A DNA stretch of 12,795 bases from JAWVZH01 sp033722295. Lineage in GTDB: Bacteria; Bacteroidota; Bacteroidia; Chitinophagales; Saprospiraceae. Position numbers and translations under genes: made by a program. Of this stretch, positions 6,672-12,795 are shown one piece after another (position 1 is the first letter of the stretch; every line of letters starts with the position of its first letter). The stretch lies in assembly GCA_033722295.1 (NCBI GenBank), contig JAWVZH010000092.1, positions 1 through 12,795 on the forward strand. Direction: 5' to 3'. The notes beneath the pieces are model-generated. The model was not told the origin of the DNA and did no database searches. It saw only the letters and a program-made list of their open reading frames with translations.

Positions 6672-9641
6672 TTAATTTTTAAAGAATGATACAGATTTCA
6701 TAAAATCAGGTCCGATTATCATAATGGTATAATGTCCTGAAACAAAATCTGAAATGAAAATATCTTCTAACCCATCACGACCGACCTTACCTGCTGTCAT
6801 CCTCTTTCCGTACGCATTGATAATGACATAGTCCAGATCTGCCTCTTCCAATGCAGTTGCATCCAGATATATTCTGTCACTGGATGGATTTGGAAAGACC
6901 TTCAATCCACCTCCGCCTGGCCCACCGGTGGGTGATAGCCCTCTAGGATGAGAGATCCTCTTGTCTTTCGGAAGTTCTATACAGGCTCTTGCCGTGCAAC
7001 CTTTCGCATTTGTGACGGTGACACAATATTCACCCTTATTCTTCACAACGATGGTTTGTATCGTATCTCCGGTACTCCATTCATACGTAAATGGCCCTTT
7101 ACCTGTACCCTTAGCCGTAAGCGCTCGGGTTTCCCGATTATCAGGTGTTGGCCGAACGATGATATGTACATTACAACCATGGCGGTCAAAAGAGAAGCAC
7201 GCTTTAGCTACGCATCCGTTGGCGTCCGTGATCGTCACGCAATATTCACCTTCAGGTCTGATAAGTATTCTTTCTCCTGTGGCGCCATTTGACCATTCAT
7301 ATTTAAAAGGTGCCGTTCCTTTAGCTCGAGCCCATAGATATGTGCCACCGGCACCTCTTAAGAGATGTATCTTCACGGAACAATTAGAGCCCGGGGTGTA
7401 TTCGTGGCAGGCCTCAGACTTACATCCGTTAGCGTCAGTGATCGTAACACAGTATTTTCCTTCGTCCACTACTTTGATATTCCTTGATGTATCTCCGGTA
7501 CTCCACTCATAAGTGAATGGCTTTCGGCCATTTCCTACGGCTACCAGCAATGCTCCGTTTCCGGTCTGCCTGGCAAGGATTTCTGCAGAACAACTGTCGA
7601 CCTTGCCTACCTGATAGCACGCTCTCGCCTGACAGCCGGTAAAGTCAGTAACTGTCACGCAATACATACCTGCACTGTCTACGCGGATGTTTTGGGTAGA
7701 GTCTCCCGTATTCCATGCGAACCTGAATGGTTCTTCTCCTTTTGCCTTGGCTATCAGCATGATGCTGCCATTACCAGTTCTGACCTCAAATATCTCGACA
7801 TAGCAACTGTCCTTCCTTCCAAAATCCACACATGCCTTTGCCTGACAACCTGTGGAATCCGTTACAACCACACAATAGGTGCCTGGACTGTCCACACGGA
7901 TCCTTTGTGTCGTATCACCCGTATTCCACTCATACTCTATCGGTGCCTGACCCGCCGCCTCAGCAAAGAGCACCGCAGATGTGCTGTCTCTTTTCATCAA
8001 GATCCTGACAAAACATGCGTCTCTCAATCTAATTTCAGTGCAAGCTCTGGCCTGACAACCTGTGGCATCTGTGACGGTGACACAGTATTTGCCTAAACTA
8101 TTCGCCCTGATGGTTTCCGTAGAGTCACCTGTAGACCACAGGTAAGTGAAAGGTGCCTTTCCGTTGGGTTTTGCAATGAGAATAACCCCGCTAACCGCTC
8201 CGGTTTGTCTTTTTATGATCTCTACACTGCATGAATCCTTTAGCCCATAATCAAAACATGCTCTGGCCTGACAACCTGTAGAATCGGTCACAACCACGCA
8301 ATAGGTCCCAGGACTGTCAACACGGATCCTTTGAGTGGAGTCTCCTGTATTCCAACGGTAATTCAATGGTTCTTTCCCATGGCCCTCTGCATAAAGAACA
8401 ACGGAGTTGCTGTCTCTCTTCTGAAGAATCTTTACGAAACATGAGTCTCTCAATCCGACTTCCTTGCATGCACGTGCCTGACAGCCAGTAGAATCGGTGA
8501 CAGTTACACAGTACTTTCCTGGATTACCCACCAAAATAGTCTGAGTGGTATCGCCTGTTGACCACTTATAGGTCAAAGGTTCCTCACCCTCTGCCTTGGC
8601 CAAAAGAACCAGTCGGTTAGTAATCCCACCTCTTCTTATCATGATCTCAACTTCACAGGAGTCCAACTCATACTCAAAACAGGCCTCCGCTTCACACCCG
8701 GTGGAGTCAATGACTTTGACACAATACTCACCTGCACTGTCTATTCTTATGGTCTTAGTGGAATCACCGGTATTCCATTCATATGTAAATGGTTCTTCTC
8801 CTCTGGCTTCCGCTGACAACAAGACGGAGACGCTATCACGCCCGGGTCTGATCTTGACACCGCATGAATCAATATCCCCAAACCTTGTACATGCTCTGGC
8901 CATGCAACCCTCTTCATCCGTAATTGTCACACAATACTTAGCCAGACTATCCACTCGAATCATCTCTGTAGTATCTCCCGTGGACCACTCATAGCTCAAA
9001 GGTTCTTCGCCCTCAGCATCGGCTTTCAAAATGAATGAAGTACTATCTCTTTCGATCTCGATCTCAACATGGCATGAATCCCTCTCTTCGATCTCTTTGC
9101 ATGCCCTGGCCACACAGCCAGTCGAGTCTACTATCTTGACACAATATTCTCCGAACTGATTCACTCTTATGCTGCTTGTGGTATCTCCTGTTGACCAGAA
9201 ATAGGAGAATGGCGGAATACCGCTTGGTAAAGCTTTAAGGACCATAAAGGCATTGGTCTGCCTCATGGCTATTTCAACATCACATCTCGCACGGGAAGCA
9301 CAAATTTCCAGTTCGGTCTCGATTTCTGACGCATCCTCTGAAAATCGAAATTTCTGTTGAACCAGCGCGCGGCAGGATTTGGTAGAGATCACGAGGACGC
9401 CTGACAACCCATCCGGCATGACAAATTCATCTTCGAATTTCCCGTCTGCATCCGTCAACAGTTCATTGTAGTATCCTGAATTCGGGTCTAAGGCAGCAGC
9501 CGTCAGTATGACGAGATGTTGTGATACAGCATGGCCATTTTCATCCTTGACCATGCCTTTGATATGCACATCATAAGCTGATAGATCAGAAATAACAAAG
9601 ATCAAAAACAGGGTAAGGAGAGCAGTGTTGATGTTTTTCAT
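6672..9641 (-). CDS. T9SS-secreted protein with eleven cysteine-rich SprB-like repeats
   Basis: The protein has 989 residues. It opens with a signal peptide (MKNINTALLTLFLIFVISDLSA). Residues about 24-117 look like a carboxypeptidase-regulatory or CNA-B-like beta-sandwich (VHIKGMVKDENGHAV, then LTDADGKFEDEF). Residues 120-890 are eleven tandem repeats of about 70 residues with the SprB core P-F-T-Y-x-W-S-T-G-D-T-T, I-R-V-D, G-x-Y-C-V-T-V-T-D, G-C. A G-rich linker (906-912) leads to a type A T9SS sorting tail from about 914, with VFPNPS, INAYGKR and SGHYTIMIIG and a final KN. The protein should cross the outer membrane through the T9SS and be held at the surface or released, with the repeats as an extended stalk or adhesin. 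SprB itself is the gliding adhesin of Flavobacterium, but this protein is far shorter, so a gliding role is not claimed. Only 54 bases separate it from the sigma gene, so co-transcription is likely. Start at 9641 fits the signal peptide. Confidence 0.92.
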   Translation of the reverse strand: MKNINTALLTLFLIFVISDLSAYDVHIKGMVKDENGHAVSQHLVILTAAALDPNSGYYNELLTDADGKFEDEFVMPDGLSGVLVISTKSCRALVQQKFRFSEDASEIETELEICASRARCDVEIAMRQTNAFMVLKALPSGIPPFSYFWSTGDTTSSIRVNQFGEYCVKIVDSTGCVARACKEIEERDSCHVEIEIERDSTSFILKADAEGEEPLSYEWSTGDTTEMIRVDSLAKYCVTITDEEGCMARACTRFGDIDSCGVKIRPGRDSVSVLLSAEARGEEPFTYEWNTGDSTKTIRIDSAGEYCVKVIDSTGCEAEACFEYELDSCEVEIMIRRGGITNRLVLLAKAEGEEPLTYKWSTGDTTQTILVGNPGKYCVTVTDSTGCQARACKEVGLRDSCFVKILQKRDSNSVVLYAEGHGKEPLNYRWNTGDSTQRIRVDSPGTYCVVVTDSTGCQARACFDYGLKDSCSVEIIKRQTGAVSGVILIAKPNGKAPFTYLWSTGDSTETIRANSLGKYCVTVTDATGCQARACTEIRLRDACFVRILMKRDSTSAVLFAEAAGQAPIEYEWNTGDTTQRIRVDSPGTYCVVVTDSTGCQAKACVDFGRKDSCYVEIFEVRTGNGSIMLIAKAKGEEPFRFAWNTGDSTQNIRVDSAGMYCVTVTDFTGCQARACYQVGKVDSCSAEILARQTGNGALLVAVGNGRKPFTYEWSTGDTSRNIKVVDEGKYCVTITDANGCKSEACHEYTPGSNCSVKIHLLRGAGGTYLWARAKGTAPFKYEWSNGATGERILIRPEGEYCVTITDANGCVAKACFSFDRHGCNVHIIVRPTPDNRETRALTAKGTGKGPFTYEWSTGDTIQTIVVKNKGEYCVTVTNAKGCTARACIELPKDKRISHPRGLSPTGGPGGGGLKVFPNPSSDRIYLDATALEEADLDYVIINAYGKRMTAGKVGRDGLEDIFISDFVSGHYTIMIIGPDFMKSVSFFKN
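6972..9284 (-). repeat. Coding tandem repeat array, 11 units of about 210 bp
   Basis: Units begin at the cysteine codons for residues 120, 190, 260, 329, 401, 471, 543, 613, 684, 754 and 823, so unit lengths are 69-72 codons. Each contains four cysteines in fixed places: the unit start (C-x-V-x-I), Y-C-V, G-C and A-C. Units 5 and 7 are the most alike, and units 4-5 and 6-7 look like copies of one double unit. Units 9-11 are more divergent. The repeats are diverged at DNA level rather than identical copies. Confidence 0.93.
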
Positions 9642-9827
9642 GTTGTCAATAATTTTTAGAGTGTAAGGATTCTTTGGTGACTACACGGATGTGAGTCTCA
9701 CAAGGTTGGGTCTGACATAGAAATTTCCTCTAAAATACAGCTTTCAACACCGTGATGCTAACTCTCGGCCAATAATTGAAGCAGCTTCATCAAGTTGGCT
9801 TTCGTTATAGAGCCAAACACGGACGGT
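9642..9827. promoter_or_regulatory. Divergent promoter region with three inverted repeats
   Basis: This gap separates the SprB-repeat/sigma cluster (minus) from the cytochrome peroxidase gene (plus) and should carry both promoters. Three perfect inverted repeats are visible. TGTGAG-T-CTCACA lies at 9690-9702 and TGAAGC-A-GCTTCA at 9777-9789; both have 6-bp arms around one base. TTGGCT...AGCCAA lies at 9795-9816 with a 10-base spacer. The last ends 11 bases before the peroxidase ATG and could be a leader hairpin. No convincing TAnnTTTG element was found; TATTTTAG on the minus strand near 9735 is a near match without a well-placed -33 box. Confidence 0.45.
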
Positions 9828-11183
9828 ATGAAAAAGTATATTTTATTATCCCTTTTAAGCCTATTATTCATTTGTTTATCATTCACATTCCGGGATGAGA
9901 TCGCTGAAGCTACCTTTTTGACCGGAGGTCCAATACCGGAGTTGCCTAATACTCCATTTAATTATAATGTTGAATTTCCAGAGTATTTTAAAGAAGACAG
10001 CAGGTTTGGATTCCCGCGTGGCAATCAAACTTTCGAGATCGACGATAATGAAGCTACTTTAGGCCGCGTCCTTTTCTATGACAGGCTTCTATCGGTATCA
10101 GGAACGATGAGCTGTGCTTCTTGTCATCAGCAAAAATTTGCTTTTTCAGAAAATACCCCTCTATCAGAAGGATTGAATTTCGATACGAAGCGCAATAGTA
10201 TCGCCCTTGCCGATTATTCCTGGACGCACAATAGGTCATTCTTTTGGGATGCGCGAACCAATAATCTGAACAGGGCTGTATCTCTCCCCCTTTTTGACAC
10301 CAATGAAATAGCTGCCACTTTCGAAGACATGGTTGAAAAGATGAATAATACAGCGTACTATCCTCATCTTTTTGCGCAGGCCTACAACGGGGATCCTACA
10401 ATCAGCAAGTATAAGGTCAGAAGGTCACTCGAAAAGTTTCTTATGTCAATCACGACTCTAAACTCGAAATATGATAAAATGAGAGAGGGAGAGGTTGCCT
10501 TTACGGGCCAGGAAAAATTCGGTCATGACCTGTTCATTGAAAATTGTTCAACCTGCCATATTTTCGCAACGCGCTACTATACTTCTACAGTGGATCTGGG
10601 GTTACCGAGAGACCCAAATGACAAGGGAAAAGGAGAATGGGCCGGTGAGAGATACAATTACCACTATGATATACCTTCCTTGCGTAATGTCGAATTATCT
10701 GCTCCTTATATGCACAATGGACAGTTTGAAAGCCTTGAAGAAGTTTTGGATTTCTATAGTGACGGACCTGAGCATATCCCTAGCAATACATCATTACCAA
10801 AAAGTGGATTTCAGTTCAGTGAGACCGAAAAAGAGGCCATTATTGCATTTTTGAAAACTCTGACTGACACCAGTGTGACTCACGAAAGAAAATGGTCAAA
10901 CCCATTTTTAAAGACAGTAACCAATATTGAAGAGCAGGTCCCTTTAACGGAGATCAATATCTATCCAAATCCGGCGTCAACCAATTCCAGATTGTTCGTC
11001 ACAGGAGACTCCAATATCGACAGATACGAAGTTTTCGATATGTCAGGTCAACTATTGAAAAGTGGTAATTACAACGGTGAACTGAATCTCAATATCTCTG
11101 CTGGATCACACCGAAGCGTTATTGTGACATTCTATGGAGAAAAGCAAAAAACCTCCCGTATCCTTAATCTCATAGATCAATGA
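9828..11183 (+). CDS. Secreted di-haem cytochrome c peroxidase / MauG-family protein with T9SS sorting tail
   Basis: The protein has 451 residues from the ATG at 9828, which places the signal peptide MKKYILLSLLSLLFICLSF at the N-terminus. An upstream in-frame extension to 9795 would have no ATG and would bury it. The family opening LGRVLFYDRLLS (78-89) leads to the first haem motif CASCH (96-100), then RNSIALADYSW and FFWDAR (138-143). The second motif is CSTCH (240-244), followed by DIPSLRNVELSAPYMHNGQF (281-300) and LEEVLDFY. These are hallmarks of the CcpA/MauG family, in which two c-type haems reduce hydrogen peroxide or oxidise a partner. From about 374 there is a T9SS type A tail: INIYPNPAS, then YEVFDMSGQLLKSG. 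A standard periplasmic peroxidase lacks this, so the enzyme should be exported to the surface. The physiological electron donor is not evident. The end is 12 bases from the convergent neighbour. Confidence 0.93.
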   Translation: MKKYILLSLLSLLFICLSFTFRDEIAEATFLTGGPIPELPNTPFNYNVEFPEYFKEDSRFGFPRGNQTFEIDDNEATLGRVLFYDRLLSVSGTMSCASCHQQKFAFSENTPLSEGLNFDTKRNSIALADYSWTHNRSFFWDARTNNLNRAVSLPLFDTNEIAATFEDMVEKMNNTAYYPHLFAQAYNGDPTISKYKVRRSLEKFLMSITTLNSKYDKMREGEVAFTGQEKFGHDLFIENCSTCHIFATRYYTSTVDLGLPRDPNDKGKGEWAGERYNYHYDIPSLRNVELSAPYMHNGQFESLEEVLDFYSDGPEHIPSNTSLPKSGFQFSETEKEAIIAFLKTLTDTSVTHERKWSNPFLKTVTNIEEQVPLTEINIYPNPASTNSRLFVTGDSNIDRYEVFDMSGQLLKSGNYNGELNLNISAGSHRSVIVTFYGEKQKTSRILNLIDQ

Positions 11184-11195
11184 CGAGCAGGTCCT

Positions 11196-11846
11196 CTACT
11201 GATCCTTTATATCACTGGTTGACTCATCGTCATAGGGCCAGTCAAGCTCCAGTGCCTCTATAGTTGGCTTGTTCAAATGACCGATCGGAAGTTCATTGTG
11301 CTTTTGAAACTTCTCAAGAGCCGATTTGATCTTGGAATTGAGGACATTATAGATCAGTCCGGAATAATAACCCATATCCGTAAGTCGCATTGACACATTA
11401 TACATCAGAGAAGGCGTAATGTCCTTGTCGCAGATAACAGGCACCTGTTTTTCATATCCACCTTCTTTGACCAGTTTTTGCCGGCTGAACTGCTGCTTAA
11501 AGTAATTGGTTTGCTTTTCGATGTTGGTAACGACTGTAAGGTCTATGGATTCTCCTTCTGACTCTACAGGAGTCCATATCATGCAATCCTCAGGCGTCCC
11601 CGAAGGACAATTTGGATCAGGCATTCTCTTCCACATGGTCTTTGACGGGCGGAGTTCTACAGTTATGTCCTTGGTGTAAGGTGCATCTGCTTTATCTCCT
11701 GTGTAAATATAATAACTGATAATCTCAGTCTTGTATTGATCGGGCATGACAGCAGTTGCCATACAGGCCGATCCGGCGGAGGTTGCCTCCTGCCCCATCG
11801 TACCAAAAGAAAGAATAGTACATACTACGCAAAATAGATATTTCAT
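11196..11846 (-). CDS. Secreted protein with peptidoglycan-binding-like domain
   Basis: The protein has 216 residues. It starts with a signal peptide (MKYLFCVVCTILSFGTMGQ), with a Q-E junction typical of Bacteroidota export signals. Residues 27-140 are rich in cysteine and proline (C28, C80, C88, C139; MWKRMPDPNCPSGTPEDC) and contain beta strands that I cannot assign. Residues about 148-200 match the PG_binding_1 pattern: V-S-M-R-L-T-D-M-G-Y-Y-S-G, then I-K-S-A-L-E-K-F-Q-K and the closing T-I-E-A-L. The usual glycine-rich G-x-x-D-G turn is replaced by YSGLIYNVLN, so the domain is a variant. No catalytic domain such as a peptidase or transpeptidase is present. It probably binds the cell wall or acts as a structural envelope protein. 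It lies downstream of the partial gene at 11989 in the same direction, but the 142-base gap leaves co-transcription uncertain. Confidence 0.85.
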   Translation of the reverse strand: MKYLFCVVCTILSFGTMGQEATSAGSACMATAVMPDQYKTEIISYYIYTGDKADAPYTKDITVELRPSKTMWKRMPDPNCPSGTPEDCMIWTPVESEGESIDLTVVTNIEKQTNYFKQQFSRQKLVKEGGYEKQVPVICDKDITPSLMYNVSMRLTDMGYYSGLIYNVLNSKIKSALEKFQKHNELPIGHLNKPTIEALELDWPYDDESTSDIKDQ

Positions 11847-11988
11847 GCGATCAATGATTTAGCTGGGATCCGGCCAACCCTCTAAATATCGCATTTTTTT
11901 TCCTAATTATCAAGGCAGTCAACAGTTCTGCTACCCTGTATACCAACTGATTAGATCGCCCATTTCGGGATCGACATACACAAGAGGG
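11847..11988 (-). promoter_or_regulatory. Intergenic region upstream of the peptidoglycan-binding-like gene
   Basis: The gap between two minus-strand genes is long enough for a separate promoter. On the minus strand, TTG (complement of 11911-11913) and TATTTAGA (complement of 11881-11888) are 22 bases apart, with an A-tract between them. This is a weak Bacteroidota promoter candidate. No convincing terminator was found behind the upstream gene; the only inverted repeat there has a 2-base bulge and no T-run. Confidence 0.25.
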
Positions 11989-12777
11989 TCAGAATGTGAT
12001 CTCCCTGACCACCTCCTCTCCACTAATAATTTCAACAGTAAAAGTCTTCTTACTGCTCTCGTCCTTACCTGTTTCAGAAACTTCGATCAAGTATTGGCCT
12101 GTAGTAAGTAGAAAGTCCCGTGGATTGCCTGATTCCGTAGCATTGGTCCTTCCGCTGGCCAAAACTGTTTCAGAGGACTTGTCCATTACTTTCACAAGCG
12201 CATCAGAGGGTCCATAGGAGTTGCTCACTTTTACAGAGAGTCTGCCGAATTCGAAATTGTGGACCTTTTCGATCTTTTTATTGGCCACCACTTCAATACC
12301 ACTTAAAACAACCTCGGCATCCTTTCCTGATAATGGCAGAGCTTCAAGGATGATGTCATATTCGCCCGGCGTCAATAAAAACTCTGTAGGATTGGAGGCT
12401 GGAGAACTATAGGTTCTGCCACTTGCTACACTATTGTCCTTTCCCGGTACGAGGATCTTTATGGTGGCATCGATCAATCCTTGAGGGCTCGATGTCCCGA
12501 TCGAAAGTTTTCCTGTAGTAAAGTTGTGAGTCACATGAGAGGAATCCCCCTCTCCGACAATAACATTCTCGATCAAGACCTTAGAGCGTTCACCTTTGAT
12601 CCTCATTGCTTCCAGTTGGACATGATAAGTTCCCGGTTCCATTTCGAATACCGGTGTTTTCCCAAACGTTCTGCCGCTTGCCACCTTCGACTTATCCTGA
12701 ATATCAATTATGGAGATTTCCGCATCCCAGGGTAGATCATTAAGTGTCGAGGAAACGGAAAGTTTTCCCGATCCGAA
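11989..12777 (-). repeat. Coding tandem repeat, three units of about 85-90 codons
   Basis: Units start at about 12777, 12522 and 12252 on the minus strand. Conserved positions are the opening F-x-x-G-K/R-L-S, a D-A pair, A-S-G-R-T and P/T-G-x-Y. The third unit is the most divergent, having T-T-G-Q-Y instead of P-G-x-Y and a shorter loop. The number of further units is unknown because the gene continues off window. Confidence 0.75.
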
Positions 12778-12795
12778 ACTGACAGACCTCTCAAC
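11989..12795 (-). CDS. C-terminal part of a protein with three tandem Ig-like / carboxypeptidase-regulatory-like repeats, N-terminus off window
   Basis: The frame is open from the right edge to a TGA at 11989-11991, giving 268 visible residues. A GTG at 12684 is in frame but lies inside the first repeat (KVASGRTF), so it is not a start. Three repeats begin at visible residues 7, 92 and 182. Each has F-x-x-G-K/R-L-S-V/I, then D-A-x-I/V-K-I/V, then V-A-S-G-R-T (L-A-S-G-R-T in the third), then F-L-L-T-P-G-x-Y and strands up to the next F. This beta-sandwich repeat, with G-K-L-x-V and PG-x-Y signatures, is often found behind von Willebrand factor A domains in secreted bacterial proteins. That association is recalled knowledge, and no VWA domain is visible here. 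No T9SS tail is present: the protein ends in EVVREITF. The location is probably periplasmic or outer envelope. Confidence 0.82.
   Translation of the reverse strand, partial: VERSVSFGSGKLSVSSTLNDLPWDAEISIIDIQDKSKVASGRTFGKTPVFEMEPGTYHVQLEAMRIKGERSKVLIENVIVGEGDSSHVTHNFTTGKLSIGTSSPQGLIDATIKILVPGKDNSVASGRTYSSPASNPTEFLLTPGEYDIILEALPLSGKDAEVVLSGIEVVANKKIEKVHNFEFGRLSVKVSNSYGPSDALVKVMDKSSETVLASGRTNATESGNPRDFLLTTGQYLIEVSETGKDESSKKTFTVEIISGEEVVREITF

Noticed and set aside
6948..8994. Several plus-strand open frames opposite the SprB-repeat gene (for example 6961-7512 and 8596-8994)
   Set aside because: They recur at the repeat period, are antisense to a well-supported 989-codon gene and have no recognisable motifs. 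They are mirror frames of the repeats.
6972..9284. Regularly spaced repeats as a possible CRISPR array
   Set aside because: The period is about 210 bp, the units are diverged and fully coding, and there are no short identical repeats with unique spacers.
10054..10239. Minus-strand open frame opposite the cytochrome gene
   Set aside because: It is antisense to the first haem motif region of a clear coding sequence and has no features of its own.
11954..11975. Inverted repeat GATC..CCC / GGG-ATC downstream of the partial gene as a terminator
   Set aside because: The arms pair only with a 2-base bulge, the stem is short, and no T-run follows on the minus strand.
12682..12684. GTG at 12684 as the start of the right-edge gene
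   Set aside because: It lies inside the conserved K-V-A-S-G-R-T block of the first visible repeat, and the frame is open to the window edge.

Overview
The window looks like chromosomal DNA from a member of the Bacteroidota, probably a Saprospiraceae- or Chitinophaga-like free-living bacterium, though the exact lineage is inferred. The evidence is two proteins with type IX secretion system (T9SS) C-terminal sorting tails, an array of SprB-type repeats, a Bacteroidota-style ECF sigma/anti-sigma pair, a lipoprotein, and few Shine-Dalgarno sequences. No RNA genes, insertion sequences, CRISPR arrays or integrases were seen. Almost everything encoded here is predicted to act in or outside the cell envelope.

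Layout. (1) 1-3141, minus: a large secreted BNR/sortilin-type beta-propeller protein whose C-terminus runs off the left edge. (2) 3321-3725, plus: a small conserved protein of unknown function, divergent from (1) and convergent with (3). (3) 3737-9641, minus: a tight cluster. In transcription order it holds a 989-residue T9SS-secreted protein with eleven cysteine-rich SprB-like repeats, a strong intergenic hairpin, an ECF sigma factor, a protein with one inner-membrane helix and a predicted outer-membrane beta-barrel, and a cysteine-paired lipoprotein. The last three are joined by 4-base ATGA overlaps. (4) 9828-11183, plus: a secreted di-haem cytochrome c peroxidase/MauG-like protein with a T9SS tail, divergent from (3). 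(5) 11196-11846, minus: a secreted protein with a peptidoglycan-binding-like domain. (6) 11989 to the right edge, minus: the C-terminal part of a protein with three tandem Ig/carboxypeptidase-regulatory-like repeats.

The most interesting unit is the 3737-9641 cluster. The protein after the sigma factor has an N-terminal cytoplasmic segment, one transmembrane helix, a polar linker of about 138 residues and a C-terminal barrel. This is the layout of the recently described dual membrane-spanning anti-sigma factors of Bacteroidota (recalled knowledge). One polypeptide could therefore pass an outer-membrane signal directly to a sigma factor. A surface-exposed SprB-repeat protein upstream and a lipoprotein downstream may be further parts of the system: ligand, target or co-sensor. 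That link is inference from gene order, plus a loose resemblance between the lipoprotein's cysteine-bearing segment and the SprB repeats.

All gene-free stretches are shorter than 300 bases. The two divergent gaps (3142-3320 and 9642-9827) must hold promoters. The second contains three short inverted repeats that could be operators.
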